Under the pieces are notes generated by a model, which saw nothing but the letters and a program-made list of their open reading frames with translations, had not been told where the DNA came from and did not search any database. A stretch of DNA of 64,000 nt from Streptomyces scabichelini (GTDB lineage: Bacteria; Actinomycetota; Actinomycetes; Streptomycetales; Streptomycetaceae). A program made the translations under genes and the position numbers. Every line of letters starts with the position of its first letter. Positions within the stretch are counted from its first letter, which is position 1. Below are positions 1-8,534 of this stretch, one piece after another. The stretch lies in the NCBI RefSeq assembly GCF_011045015.1, contig NZ_JAAKZY010000004.1, forward strand, positions 62,001 to 126,000, written 5' to 3'.

Positions 1-928
1 CGGCGAGCGCGGCCACCTTCCGCGCCTCGGTCAGCCCGCCCGTCCAGCTGATGTCGATGAGGGCCACGTCGATCGCCCCGCTCTCCAGCAGCGGCTTGAA
101 CGCCCGACGGCCGGCAAGGGTCTCCCCTGTCGCGATCGGCACCGAGGTACGCGCGCGCAGGCTGCGGTAGCCGTCGATGCCGTCGGGCCGCAGCGGATCC
201 TCCACCCAGAACGGCTCGATGTCCTCCAGCGCGGTCAGGATCTCGACGGCGGCCTTCACCGACCACAGTCCGTGCAGCTCTACGAGGATGTCCATGCGGT
301 CCCCCGCGGCGCCCCGGATCTCCTCGAGCACCTTCATGCCCTGCCGGATGTCCGCGGGTGAGACGTGCAGCCCGCCGGTCCGCTCGGCGGCGGAGTCGAA
401 GGGCCAGACCTTCATCGCCGTGATCCCCTCGTCCAGCAGGGAGCGGGTCAGCTCTCCGGGACGGTGCAGGAACGCTTCCAGGTCCTCGTAGCGGTCGGAC
501 TCCTCGGGCAGCCCCCAGTTGGCCGAGGACTGGCGCCCCTCGTCGCGGATGTAGCCGGTGCCCGCGCAGGTGTTGTAGACCCGCAGCGACTCCTGGGCCG
601 GACCGCCGAGGAGCGCCGTGACCGGCAGCCCCGCGCGCTTGCCGAGCAGGTCCCAGAGCGCGATGTCCACCGCCCCGTTGCCGCGCGTCTCCGCCCCCGA
701 GCCGCCGAAGCCGACGTAGGGCGCAAGCAGCCCGGCCACCCGTTCGGGAGCCGGATCCTCGAGGCCGAGCAGCACCGGAGCGACCGACTCATGGAGGTAC
801 GCCTCGACGGCCTCCGCTCCCCAGAAGGTCTCGCCCAGTCCGTGCAACTCGTCGGACGTGTGGACGAGGACCTGGCAGACGTTGGGCTGGACTTCCGACC
901 GCACGGTCTCCAGGGCGGTGATGCGCAT
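1..928 (-). CDS. Mandelate racemase/muconate lactonizing enzyme family protein (sugar-acid dehydratase-like), C-terminus beyond window edge
   Basis: Minus-strand reading frame from ATG at 928 runs without a stop to base 1, so about 309 residues are present and the C-terminal end is missing. It begins MRITALETVRSEVQPNVC and carries an enolase-superfamily barrel: VELHGLW, then VEDPLRP, then TGETLAGRRAF, which supply the three acidic/polar metal ligands of the family. GGAGGA lies about 6 bases before the start. Family members abstract an alpha proton from a carboxylate and mostly dehydrate sugar acids (galactonate, fuconate, gluconate). Divergent transcription from an SDR dehydrogenase and a deoxy-sugar-acid kinase supports sugar-acid catabolism. 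The exact substrate cannot be read. Family assignment is firm, the dehydratase role is inferred. Confidence 0.88.
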   Translation of the reverse strand, partial: MRITALETVRSEVQPNVCQVLVHTSDELHGLGETFWGAEAVEAYLHESVAPVLLGLEDPAPERVAGLLAPYVGFGGSGAETRGNGAVDIALWDLLGKRAGLPVTALLGGPAQESLRVYNTCAGTGYIRDEGRQSSANWGLPEESDRYEDLEAFLHRPGELTRSLLDEGITAMKVWPFDSAAERTGGLHVSPADIRQGMKVLEEIRGAAGDRMDILVELHGLWSVKAAVEILTALEDIEPFWVEDPLRPDGIDGYRSLRARTSVPIATGETLAGRRAFKPLLESGAIDVALIDISWTGGLTEARKVAALA

Positions 929-952
929 GATCGTCCTCCATCTGGTCATGCC

Positions 953-1090
953 GGTCTTACCAGTCAGCCTGGAGCCTGACCGAGACTTCGCGCCGCGTCA
1001 AGCTCGCCTTCCGATTGCGAGAACCCCTCAGGCACCTCTTGACACAGGACAGGCGGGACGGGAGAAAGGAGATCGAGCGGTCAGACCAGT
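953..1090. promoter_or_regulatory. Two GGTCnnACCAGT boxes in the divergent dehydratase/SDR promoter region
   Basis: GGTCTTACCAGT at 953-964 and GGTCAGACCAGT at 1079-1090 share GGTCnnACCAGT, with the palindromic core GGT-N3-ACC typical of GntR/FadR-type operators. One lies just upstream of the minus-strand dehydratase start and the other just upstream of the SDR start; TTGACA occurs between them at 1039-1044. No GntR gene is in the window, so the regulator is unknown. Inferred operator pair. Confidence 0.4.
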
Positions 1091-1113
1091 AAGACCGAAG
1101 AGAGGACACCGAT

Positions 1114-1875
1114 GTGCCCCAGGATCTTGTCGGCCGACGCGTGGCCGTCACCGGCGGTGTCGGCGACATCGGCCTCGCGATCGGGTATGAACTCGCCTCC
1201 CGGGGCGCCGACGTCGTACTGATCGACATCGTCGACGAGGCGGAGGCTTCCGCTCGTATCGCGGGCGTGGGTCCGGTGCCGGGCACCCTGCGCCACGACC
1301 TCGCGGACACCACGGACCCGGACGCCGTCACCGCGGCGCTGGCGCGCGTCGACGGTCTGGACACGGCGATCGGCAACGCGGGCATCGTCCGCTCCTCCCC
1401 CTTCCTCAAAATCACGCCTGAGGACTGGCGGGCCCAGCTGGACGTCAACCTCACCGGGGTCTTCCATCTGACCCAGGCGGCAGCCCGTCAGATGGTCGCC
1501 GCCGGCACCGAAGGCCGCATCATTCTCACCGGCTCCTGGATCGGCTCCGTACCGTGGCCCGAAACCACGGCGTACTCCGTCTCCAAGGCCGGTCTCGAGA
1601 TGCTCGCCCGCTCCGCCGCACTTGAACTGGCCCCGCACCGCATCCGCGTCAACGTCCTCGCGCCCGGGATCGTCAACGCCGGTCTGGCCGCTCGCCAGTA
1701 CCGGGAGGAACCGCAGTACCGCGAACGCGTCGACCGGGCGATCCCCCTGGGCGACATGCAGACCACGCGACAGGTCGCCCAGGTCGCGGGATTCCTGTGT
1801 TCTCCAGCAGCCGACTACATCACCGGCACCGTGCTGTCGGCCGACGGCGGATGCTCGCTCGTGGCCGGCGGCTGA
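1114..1875 (+). CDS. SDR family NAD(P)-dependent oxidoreductase
   Basis: Protein of 253 residues with a classical short-chain dehydrogenase layout: the cofactor motif TGGVGDIG at residues 13-20, NAG at 88-90, catalytic Ser141 and the YxxxK pair Tyr154/Lys158. The C-terminal half ends with GTVLSADGGCSLV, as in many SDRs of sugar or polyol oxidation. The GTG start is preceded by an AGAGAGGA-like stretch; an ATG overlaps it out of frame. It sits between a divergent MR/MLE-family dehydratase and a PfkB kinase, so the likely job is oxidation of a sugar or sugar-acid intermediate. A role as a KDG-type dehydrogenase or a fucose/galactose dehydrogenase is possible; the sequence does not decide. Confidence 0.9.
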   Translation: MPQDLVGRRVAVTGGVGDIGLAIGYELASRGADVVLIDIVDEAEASARIAGVGPVPGTLRHDLADTTDPDAVTAALARVDGLDTAIGNAGIVRSSPFLKITPEDWRAQLDVNLTGVFHLTQAAARQMVAAGTEGRIILTGSWIGSVPWPETTAYSVSKAGLEMLARSAALELAPHRIRVNVLAPGIVNAGLAARQYREEPQYRERVDRAIPLGDMQTTRQVAQVAGFLCSPAADYITGTVLSADGGCSLVAGG

Positions 1876-1890
1876 CCGGCTCAGGGAGTG

Positions 1891-1934
1891 TGCCGGAAGT
1901 CCCGTCTTCCGGGCGGCCGGCGGGACTTCCGGCA
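1891..1934 (+). terminator. Perfect 14-bp inverted repeat between SDR and kinase genes
   Basis: TGCCGGAAGTCCCG at 1891-1904 is repeated in exact reverse complement at 1921-1934 with a 16-base loop. It starts 15 bases after the SDR stop and lies 54 bases before the kinase ATG. There is no T-run, so it may be a factor-dependent terminator, an mRNA-stabilising hairpin, or an attenuator inside a two-gene operon. Confidence 0.5.
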
Positions 1935-1988
1935 GACGCTCCGGCACCGCCGCGCCCGCTGCCCCCTTCCCGTGGAACCAGGTACCTC

Positions 1989-3035
1989 ATGCCTCCCACC
2001 AATCCCGGCCCCTCTGTGCCGAGCCCGTCGGTCGTATGCGTCGGAGAGTCGATGGCGGTGCTTGTCGCCGACGGCCCCGGCCCGCTGCGCAGCGACTCGG
2101 CTCTGCGCCTCACCTTCGGTGGCGCCGAATCCAACACAGCGATGACGCTCGCCACGCTGGGCCACTCCACCGCGTGGATCAGTCGCGTCGGGGCGGACGA
2201 CCTCGGCCGCTCACTCACAGCTGTGGTCCGCTCCGGCGGCGTCGACACCTCCGCCGTCGTCACCGACCCCCGTCGGCCCACCGGCCTCTACCTCAGACAG
2301 CCTGGAGGGCCCGGCGGGCACAGCCGATCGAGCTACTACCGGCGCGGCTCGGCCGCCTCCGCTCTCGGCCCCGACCTGCTGCGCGATCCCCGCGCCCGAC
2401 GCCTGCTCGCCGGCGCCGAAATCGTCCACCTCACCGGCATCACGGCAGCGCTGTCCGACAGTTGCCTCGCCCTGCTGCGCAACCTGCTCGCCCGCCCCCG
2501 CCGCTACCGCGTCTCCTTCGATCTCAACTGGCGACCCGCCCTGTGGCAGGACCGGGATCCCTCCGTACTGCGCCACCTGCTCGACGAGGCGGACCTGGTC
2601 CTCATGGGCGCCGACGAAGCGGCTCTCGCTCTCGGCACCGGCGAACCCGGCGAGCTGCGCGCGCTGCTGCCGTCGCCCGGCACCCTGATCGTGAAGGACG
2701 CCGAGCATCACGCCACCGCCGTCGAACGTGACGGGACCTCCACGACCGAGCCCTCGCTGCACGTCGACGTCGTGGAACCGACGGGTGCGGGCGATGCGTT
2801 CGCCGCCGGTTGTCTGGCCGGGGTCCTGCGTGGCCTCGACGCCCGCCGCCGCCTCCGCCTCGGCCACCTCGCCGCCGCGGCCGCCCTCAGCACCCCGGAC
2901 GACTTCGGCACCCCGCCACCACCGCCGGCCGTCGCCACCCTCCTGCACTCATCCCCCGAGGACTGGGCTGCCACCACCGTGACCGCCGCGGGCATCGGTA
3001 CGTCCACGCGCGCCGCTGATCAGTGCGGGCGGTAG
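1989..3035 (+). CDS. PfkB family carbohydrate kinase, 2-keto-3-deoxygluconate kinase-like
   Basis: The 348-residue protein phosphorylates a sugar or sugar acid with ATP. FGGAESNTAMTLATLG at residues 43-58 is the PfkB N-terminal glycine motif region, DLNWRPALW at 178-186 is typical of 2-keto-3-deoxy-gluconate/galactonate kinases, and PTGAGDAFAAG around 264-274 is the second PfkB signature with catalytic Asp269. The frame is open further upstream, but ATG at 1989 is where homology to the kinase fold begins. With the adjacent dehydratase and SDR this fits a sugar acid to 2-keto-3-deoxy acid to 6-phospho-acid pathway; no aldolase gene is visible in the window. The substrate is inferred. Confidence 0.9.
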   Translation: MPPTNPGPSVPSPSVVCVGESMAVLVADGPGPLRSDSALRLTFGGAESNTAMTLATLGHSTAWISRVGADDLGRSLTAVVRSGGVDTSAVVTDPRRPTGLYLRQPGGPGGHSRSSYYRRGSAASALGPDLLRDPRARRLLAGAEIVHLTGITAALSDSCLALLRNLLARPRRYRVSFDLNWRPALWQDRDPSVLRHLLDEADLVLMGADEAALALGTGEPGELRALLPSPGTLIVKDAEHHATAVERDGTSTTEPSLHVDVVEPTGAGDAFAAGCLAGVLRGLDARRRLRLGHLAAAAALSTPDDFGTPPPPPAVATLLHSSPEDWAATTVTAAGIGTSTRAADQCGR

Positions 3036-3201
3036 GGCCGGGCGGGACGGCCGTGCGGGACGAGCGGCGAGCGCACCGTGAGGTTTAAGTAACTCCCCTT
3101 TGTTCCGGATGACTTGGTTCAGTAACGCGTGCTGGCTGAAGTGATCCCCACAAGCGTCGGCGAGGCCTCGAAGGCCTCGGCGCCCACGCATGGAGGACTT
3201 C

Positions 3202-4515
3202 ATGCCTGAGCTCTCTTTCGCCGGAGCCCACTACCCGGTGGCGGTGATCGGCGGCGGCCAGGCCGGACTCTCGGTCAGCTACCACCTCCGCCAGCGCGGC
3301 ATCGAGCACATCGTCGTCGAGGCGCACCGCGTCGGCCACGAGTGGCGCGAGCGCCGCTGGGACTCCTTCTGCCTGGTGACGCCCAACTGGCAGTGCAGGC
3401 TGCCCGGTCATCCCTACCAGGGTCCCGACCCGGACGGGTTCATGGCCCGCGACGAGATCGTGCGGTACCTGGAGGACTACGTGGCCTCCTTCCAGCCGCC
3501 GCTGGCCGAGGGTGTAGCCGTCACGAGGCTGCGCCGAGCCGCGGGCGGTCCGTTCGAACTCTCCACGACCGCAGGGAAGTTCACCGCCGACCAGGTGGTC
3601 GTGGCCACCGGTCCGTACCACACGCCGTCCGTCCCTCGTATGGCCGAGCGGCTGCCCGCCGGCATCGAGCAGGTCCACTCCTCCCGCTACCGCAACCCGG
3701 AGCAACTCCCCGAGGGCGCCGTCCTCGTGGTCGGCACCGGCCAGTCCGGCTGCCAGATCGCCGAGGACCTGCACCTCGCCGGGCGGCAGGTCCACCTCGC
3801 GGTCGGCAGCGCACCCCGCGTGGCCCGCTTCTACCGGGGACGTGACTGTGTCGCCTGGCTGGACGACATGGGGCACTACGCCAAGACCATCGACGCGTTC
3901 GACGACGCCGAATCCGTACGCATGCGCGCCAATCACTACGTCACGGGACGCGACGGCGGCCGCGACATCGACCTGCGGTCCTTCGCCCGGGACGGAATGC
4001 GGCTGTACGGGAGGCTGACCGGAATCGGCGGTACGACGCTGGAGTTCGCGGACGACCTCAAGGTCAACCTGGACCGCGCGGACGCCGTCGCCGAGAGCAT
4101 CAAGGACGCCATCGACCTGTACATCACGGCGCACCGCGTCCAGGCGCCGGACGAGGCACGCTACGTACCGGTCTGGGAGCCGTCCGAACAGCCCGCCGAA
4201 CTCGACTTGGCGGATGCGGGCATCGGCTCCGTCGTCTGGTCGACCGGCTTCACCCGCGACCACCGCTGGATCGAGATACCCGCCTTCGACGGCCGCGGCT
4301 ACCCGATGCACTGGCGCGGCGCCACCAGCACACCCGGCCTGTACTTCCTGGGCCTGCCCTGGCAGCACTCGTGGGGCTCCGGACGCTTCGAAGCGGTGGG
4401 CAGGGACGCGGAGTTCCTCGCCGGTCACATCGACGCGTCCCGTCGCATGGCCGATGTCTGCGGCACCCTCACCGGCGCGCCCAGCGATCTCGCCTCCGCC
4501 CTCCCGGTCGGCTGA
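3202..4515 (+). CDS. MSMEG_0569-type FAD-dependent monooxygenase/flavoprotein of a Nit1C cluster
   Basis: A 437-residue flavin-containing-monooxygenase-like protein. VIGGGQAGLS at residues 15-24 is the FAD-binding Rossmann motif and VVGTGQSG near 176-183 the NAD(P)H-binding one. ATG at 3202 is preferred over ATG at 3190 because GGAGG at 3192-3196 lies 5 bases before it. This is the first gene of a run of eight plus-strand genes whose content and order match the Nit1C (nitrilase 1) cluster known from mycobacteria, cyanobacteria and pseudomonads, in which this flavoprotein is a constant member. The oxidised substrate is not established; cyanide or nitrile-linked nitrogen scavenging has been proposed for the cluster as a whole. 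About 16 bases separate it from the next gene, so one operon is likely. Confidence 0.87.
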   Translation: MPELSFAGAHYPVAVIGGGQAGLSVSYHLRQRGIEHIVVEAHRVGHEWRERRWDSFCLVTPNWQCRLPGHPYQGPDPDGFMARDEIVRYLEDYVASFQPPLAEGVAVTRLRRAAGGPFELSTTAGKFTADQVVVATGPYHTPSVPRMAERLPAGIEQVHSSRYRNPEQLPEGAVLVVGTGQSGCQIAEDLHLAGRQVHLAVGSAPRVARFYRGRDCVAWLDDMGHYAKTIDAFDDAESVRMRANHYVTGRDGGRDIDLRSFARDGMRLYGRLTGIGGTTLEFADDLKVNLDRADAVAESIKDAIDLYITAHRVQAPDEARYVPVWEPSEQPAELDLADAGIGSVVWSTGFTRDHRWIEIPAFDGRGYPMHWRGATSTPGLYFLGLPWQHSWGSGRFEAVGRDAEFLAGHIDASRRMADVCGTLTGAPSDLASALPVG

Positions 4516-4530
4516 AAGGGCGTCAGAATC

Positions 4531-5346
4531 ATGGTCCACGACGCACATCGCCACATCGGCGTCCTGCCCGCGTACCCCTTCTACGGCGGCCCGCCCGTCA
4601 ACCCCGACGTCACTGCCCGCGCCACGGTCAAGCAGCTCATCGCCGATCTGGACGCCGAGGGCACCGAACGCGCCCTGGTCATCCCCAACTACGGCGTCCC
4701 CGACCCCGACATCGCCTTCTCCTTCAACGAGTTGGCCATCGAGGCCGCCCAGAGCGACGACCGCGTCCGGGCGGGCCTGTGGGTCTCCCCCAGGCCCGAG
4801 GACGAGCACCGCACCGCCCGCGCCCTGGCACTGGCCCGCGAGGACGGCGTACGCGCCCTCAAGCTCAGCTTCCTGCTGGGCGGTCGCCCGACCGACCCGG
4901 CCTGCCGTCCCCTTCTTGACCGGATCTTCCACGAGGCCGAACGGCTCGGCCTTGTCGTCCACGTCCACACCTCTCCCGGCGCCGCCTCCGACATCGACGA
5001 GGTGGGCCACCTGGTCGACTGGTACGCCGACCGGGTCCCCGTCCATCTCGTGCATTTCGGCGGCGGGATGAGCGGCCACATCAAGCTCGTCGGCTCGCGG
5101 TTCTTCGACTGGATCGAGTCCGGCAAGCGTGTCTACACCGACCTCTCCTGGGCCATCGGTTTCGCCCCGTACTGGCTGGCCCGGGAGATCGAGCGCCGCG
5201 GCATCGGCCACGACCGGGTGCTCTTCGCCAGCGATCAGCCGTGGGGCGACTTCACGGGCGAGTACGCCCGGATGACCGCCGCGGCCGGCGGCGGCGAACT
5301 CGGCGAACTCGTCTTCCGGGACACCTTCGCCGCGCTCTACGACTGA
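4531..5346 (+). CDS. Amidohydrolase family protein in the Nit1C cluster
   Basis: A TIM-barrel metal-dependent hydrolase of the amidohydrolase-2 type, 271 residues. The N-terminal MVHDAHRHIG gives the HxH metal pair at His6/His8; VHVHTSPG and VHFGGGMSG supply later histidines and ASDQPWGDF carries the conserved catalytic Asp. No signal peptide, so cytosolic. It follows the flavoprotein by 15 bases and precedes the Sll0783-like gene by 49. Hydrolysis or decarboxylation of a small metabolite is expected of the family. It is not a member of the best-known core gene set of this cluster, so it may define a lineage-specific variant. Confidence 0.82.
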   Translation: MVHDAHRHIGVLPAYPFYGGPPVNPDVTARATVKQLIADLDAEGTERALVIPNYGVPDPDIAFSFNELAIEAAQSDDRVRAGLWVSPRPEDEHRTARALALAREDGVRALKLSFLLGGRPTDPACRPLLDRIFHEAERLGLVVHVHTSPGAASDIDEVGHLVDWYADRVPVHLVHFGGGMSGHIKLVGSRFFDWIESGKRVYTDLSWAIGFAPYWLAREIERRGIGHDRVLFASDQPWGDFTGEYARMTAAAGGGELGELVFRDTFAALYD

Positions 5347-5395
5347 CCGACCCGACCCCCCTTCCCGTACTTCCCGTATGTATAAGGAGACACCC

Positions 5396-5923
5396 GTGTC
5401 CGAAGCCGTCACCGCCGAACTCACCGACGTCGAGCAGAAGTCCCTCAACGAGATCCCGCACCCCTCCCTGTCCGATGGCTCCAGCATCTACGGCTCCACC
5501 AAGGTCTTCCCCGACTACCAGGCCGAGGACGGCGAGACCTACTTCACGCTCGTCCACGGCATCGCCCACGAGTCCTCGGTCTCCTTCGTCGCCGTGCTCC
5601 AGGCCACCCGGGCCCTGCGCAAAGGCTTCGAGACCGCCATCTACTTCTACGGCCCCGGCTCGCTGAACTGCCTGGCCACCCGCGGCTTCCCGACGGTCGG
5701 CAATTCCGCCTTCCCCGGCGAGCACAACATCAACAACCAGCTCAAGACGTTCATCGCCGAGGGCGGCAAGGTCTACTGCTGCCGGTTCGGCCTGTCCCTG
5801 CACGGCGCTCGCGAGGAGGACCTGATCGAGGGCGTCATCCCGACCCACCCGCTGGACGTCCAGGACGCGCTGATCCACTACGCGCGCAAGGGCGCCATCA
5901 TCAACTCCACCTACCAGCTGTAA
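5396..5923 (+). CDS. MSMEG_0572/Sll0783 family nitrogen-starvation response protein
   Basis: A 175-residue cytosolic protein recognised by its conserved stretches SIYGSTKVFPDYQAE, FYGPGSLNCLATRGFPTVG and GKVYCCRFGLSLHGARE. Cyanobacterial relatives are strongly induced by nitrogen starvation; the fold resembles small DsrE-like proteins but the biochemical role is unknown. GTG at 5396 is chosen because AAGGAGA at 5384-5390 lies 5 bases upstream, whereas an in-frame ATG at 5378 would sit before this ribosome binding site. Cys residues at the GSLNCLATRG and VYCCRFG positions could be functional. Its presence is the best single marker that this locus is a Nit1C cluster. Confidence 0.9.
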   Translation: MSEAVTAELTDVEQKSLNEIPHPSLSDGSSIYGSTKVFPDYQAEDGETYFTLVHGIAHESSVSFVAVLQATRALRKGFETAIYFYGPGSLNCLATRGFPTVGNSAFPGEHNINNQLKTFIAEGGKVYCCRFGLSLHGAREEDLIEGVIPTHPLDVQDALIHYARKGAIINSTYQL

Positions 5924-5934
5924 GGGGGTACGCC

Positions 5935-7017
5935 GTGAGCGTTGGCACCAACTCGCCGGTGGACGTGCGGATCACGACCCGTGCCGAACTCGCCCTGCGG
6001 GGAGTCCGGTCGGCGGCTCCCGTGCGGCGGCCGGACGGCGCGGGCCCGAGCGACGACGGTCACGTCCTCGTCGACGGTGCCAACGCCGCGCTGCCCACCA
6101 ACCCCGACAGCCCCTACTCGGTACGCGACGGCAAGGTGTGGCTCGGCGACGAGGACACCGGTCTCTCCTTCAGCCCTGTACAGCGGCCGAGGTTCTACGA
6201 CCTGACCACGGCCGACGGCATCCCGTACGAGCACATCGCCCGCCTCCACGGCGCCGACGTCCTCGCCACCACCGTCGTGCAGACCTGCATCCGGTACGCC
6301 GAGTCCGACCGCTGCCGCTTCTGCACCATCGAGGAGTCCCTGCGCTCCGGCGCAACCGTCGCCGCCAAGACGCCCGCGCAGCTCGCCGAAGTCGCCGAAG
6401 CGGCCGTGCGGTTGGACGGCGTGCGGCAGATGGTGATGACCACGGGGACGACCACAGGACCGGACCGGGGTGCCCGCAATCTCGTACGGTCCGTGCGTGC
6501 CGTTCTCGAGGCGGTTCCGGACCTGCCGGTCCAGGTGCAGTGCGAACCGCCCGGCGACCTGGCCTGGATCCGCGCGCTGCACGACGCGGGCGCCACAGCG
6601 ATCGGGATTCATGTCGAGGCCCTCGACGACGAGGTGCGCCGCCGCTGGATGCCCGGCAAGTCCACCGTCCCGATGGCCGAGTACGAGGCCGCGTGGGACG
6701 AGGCGGTACGCGTCTTCGGGACCAACCGGGTCTCCACGTACCTCCTGGTCGGTCTCGGCGAGGATCCCGACGAACTCGTCGCGGGTGCGGGGAAGTTGAT
6801 CGACCGGGGTGTCTATCCGTTCGTCGTTCCCTTCCGCCCGATGAGCGGCACCCTCGCCGCCCGTGAGGGGATCAAGGCCCCGAGCACGGAACTGCTCCGG
6901 TACGTCACGGAAGGCGTGGCGGCGAAGCTGCGCGGGGCCGGGATGAGTGGCGCCGACCAGCAGGCGGGTTGCGCGGCCTGCGGGGCGTGCAGCGTGCTCA
7001 AGGCGGCGGGCGGGTGA
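5935..7017 (+). CDS. MSMEG_0568 family radical SAM protein
   Basis: A 360-residue radical SAM enzyme. Cys118, Cys127 and Cys130 (in QTCIRYAESDRCRFCTI) form a C-x8-C-x2-C cluster-binding motif, wider than the canonical C-x3-x-C-x2-C spacing and characteristic of this family. A second cysteine-rich tail, GCAACGACSVLK near the C-terminus, could bind an additional iron-sulfur cluster. AAGGGGG lies just before the GTG start, 11 bases after the preceding stop, and the stop overlaps the next start as GTGA. The reaction is unknown; the family is found essentially in Nit1C contexts. Confidence 0.9.
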   Translation: MSVGTNSPVDVRITTRAELALRGVRSAAPVRRPDGAGPSDDGHVLVDGANAALPTNPDSPYSVRDGKVWLGDEDTGLSFSPVQRPRFYDLTTADGIPYEHIARLHGADVLATTVVQTCIRYAESDRCRFCTIEESLRSGATVAAKTPAQLAEVAEAAVRLDGVRQMVMTTGTTTGPDRGARNLVRSVRAVLEAVPDLPVQVQCEPPGDLAWIRALHDAGATAIGIHVEALDDEVRRRWMPGKSTVPMAEYEAAWDEAVRVFGTNRVSTYLLVGLGEDPDELVAGAGKLIDRGVYPFVVPFRPMSGTLAAREGIKAPSTELLRYVTEGVAAKLRGAGMSGADQQAGCAACGACSVLKAAGG

Positions 7018-8534
7018 ACGGCCCCGTGCACCCCGGCATATCGCTCGACGGGTCCACCACGACGCCGGAGGCGCCGGACCGGCCCGCGGACATCCTGGCG
7101 CTTCTGGGCGACCGCAGCACCCTGGCACGCCGTCCCGCCTTCGTCATCGAACAGGCCGATGGCGAACGGGAGTTGGCGGCCTATCGGCGCTTGCGCCGTG
7201 ACGCCTTCGTCCACGAGCAGGGCCTGTTCACGGGCCACGACCTCGACGACCGTGACGACGACCCGCGCACGCTCGTCCTGGTAGCCAGGGACGACTCCGG
7301 AACCGTCGTCGGCGGAGTACGGCTCGGTCCGGTCGACGGCGGACCGGACATCGGCTGGTGGGCGGGCGGACGCCTCGTCGTGGCCCCGGGCGCCCGCGGC
7401 CCGCAGGGCATCGGCGCGGCGCTCGTCCGGGCCGCCTGCGCCCGGGCCGAGGCCGAGGGTGTCCTGCGCTTCGACGCGACGGTGCAGGCGCGCAACAGGC
7501 CACTGTTCCGGCGACTGGGCTGGCAGGAGGTACGGGTGATCTCCGTCGCGGACACGCCACACGTGCTGATGCGGTGGCCGATCGGCCGGATCGCGGCGCT
7601 CGCGGCGACCACCAAGTCCGCGCTGGGGCCCCTGCTCGCGGCCCTTCCCGGAACGACGGCGCGCGTCTCCACGCGCGGGACCCCCGGCGGGGCGGCGCGG
7701 GCGGTTCTCGGCGGCACCGGCTTCGTCGGCGACGACGGTGCCCCCGTCCCCGGCACGGACGTCATCGCCGCGTGCGACGCGATCGTGCCGTCGATGGCCG
7801 AGCGCGACCCGGAATGGGCGGGCTGGTGCGCGGTCCTCGTCAACCTCAACGACCTTGCGGCGATGGGTGCTTCACCCGTCGGGCTGCTCGACGCGGTGGG
7901 CGCGAGGGACGCCGCGCACACCGCCCGGATCCTCGCCGGACTCGGGCGGGCGGCGGAGGCGTACGGCGTGCCGGTCCTCGGCGGCCACACCCAGCTCGGC
8001 GTGCCCGCCGCACTGTCCGTGACAGCGCTCGGCCGCACCCGGCATCCGGTGCCGGGTGGCGGCGGACGTCCCGGGCACGCGGTCCGGCTCACGGCCGACC
8101 TCGGCGGCACTTGGCGCCCCGGCTACGGAGGCCGTCAATGGGACTCGTCCAGCCACCGTCGTACGGACGAACTGCGCATGATGCTCGGCGCGGTGGCCGC
8201 CGCCCGGCCCGCCGCCGCCAAGGACGTGTCGATGGCCGGGATCGCCGGAACCCTGGGCATGCTCGCCGAGGCGAGCGGCTGCGGCGCCGTGCTCGATGTG
8301 GCCGCCGTGCCCCGTCCGCGGACGGCGACGACGGGCGACTGGCTCACCTGCTTCCCCGGCTTCGCCATGCTCACCGCCGACGCACCGGACGCGCCACCGT
8401 TGCCCGCCGGGCCCGCCACCGCCGCCGTGTGCGGGGAGCTGACCGAGGGACAAGGCGTCGGGCTGCGCTGGCCCGACGGAGAGATCACCGAAGCGATCAC
8501 CGGTTCGGTGACGGGAATGGGGACCGCAGCATGA
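7014..8534 (+). CDS. Fused GNAT N-acetyltransferase / AIR synthase-like protein (MSMEG_0567-Sll0786 plus Sll0787 domains)
   Basis: A 506-residue two-domain protein. Residues about 40-170 form a GNAT acyltransferase (RRLRRDAFVHEQGLF, then GARGPQGIGAALVRAACARAEAEG as the acetyl-CoA-binding region). Residues about 210-500 form an AIR synthase/PurM-like ATP-binding domain (VPGTDVIAACDAIVPSMAE, VLVNLNDLAAMGASPVG, VLGGHTQLGVPAALSVTALG). In cyanobacteria these are two genes (sll0786, sll0787); here they are one polypeptide. GTG at 7014 overlaps the preceding stop as GTGA, and the stop overlaps the next start as ATGA. Acylation coupled to an ATP-dependent ring-forming or activating step is plausible but unproven. 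Confidence 0.88.
   Translation: MNGPVHPGISLDGSTTTPEAPDRPADILALLGDRSTLARRPAFVIEQADGERELAAYRRLRRDAFVHEQGLFTGHDLDDRDDDPRTLVLVARDDSGTVVGGVRLGPVDGGPDIGWWAGGRLVVAPGARGPQGIGAALVRAACARAEAEGVLRFDATVQARNRPLFRRLGWQEVRVISVADTPHVLMRWPIGRIAALAATTKSALGPLLAALPGTTARVSTRGTPGGAARAVLGGTGFVGDDGAPVPGTDVIAACDAIVPSMAERDPEWAGWCAVLVNLNDLAAMGASPVGLLDAVGARDAAHTARILAGLGRAAEAYGVPVLGGHTQLGVPAALSVTALGRTRHPVPGGGGRPGHAVRLTADLGGTWRPGYGGRQWDSSSHRRTDELRMMLGAVAAARPAAAKDVSMAGIAGTLGMLAEASGCGAVLDVAAVPRPRTATTGDWLTCFPGFAMLTADAPDAPPLPAGPATAAVCGELTEGQGVGLRWPDGEITEAITGSVTGMGTAA

Noticed and set aside
3089-3126. GTAAC at 3089 and 3122 (33 bases apart) as a GlnR site for the Nit1C operon
   Set aside because: The expected GaAAC partner half-sites six bases after each are missing.
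3085-5487. An 800-codon open frame on the minus strand opposite the Nit1C genes
   Set aside because: It is antisense to three recognisable proteins and its translation is low-complexity (Gly/Val/Asp/Arg), as expected for the shadow frame of G+C-rich genes.
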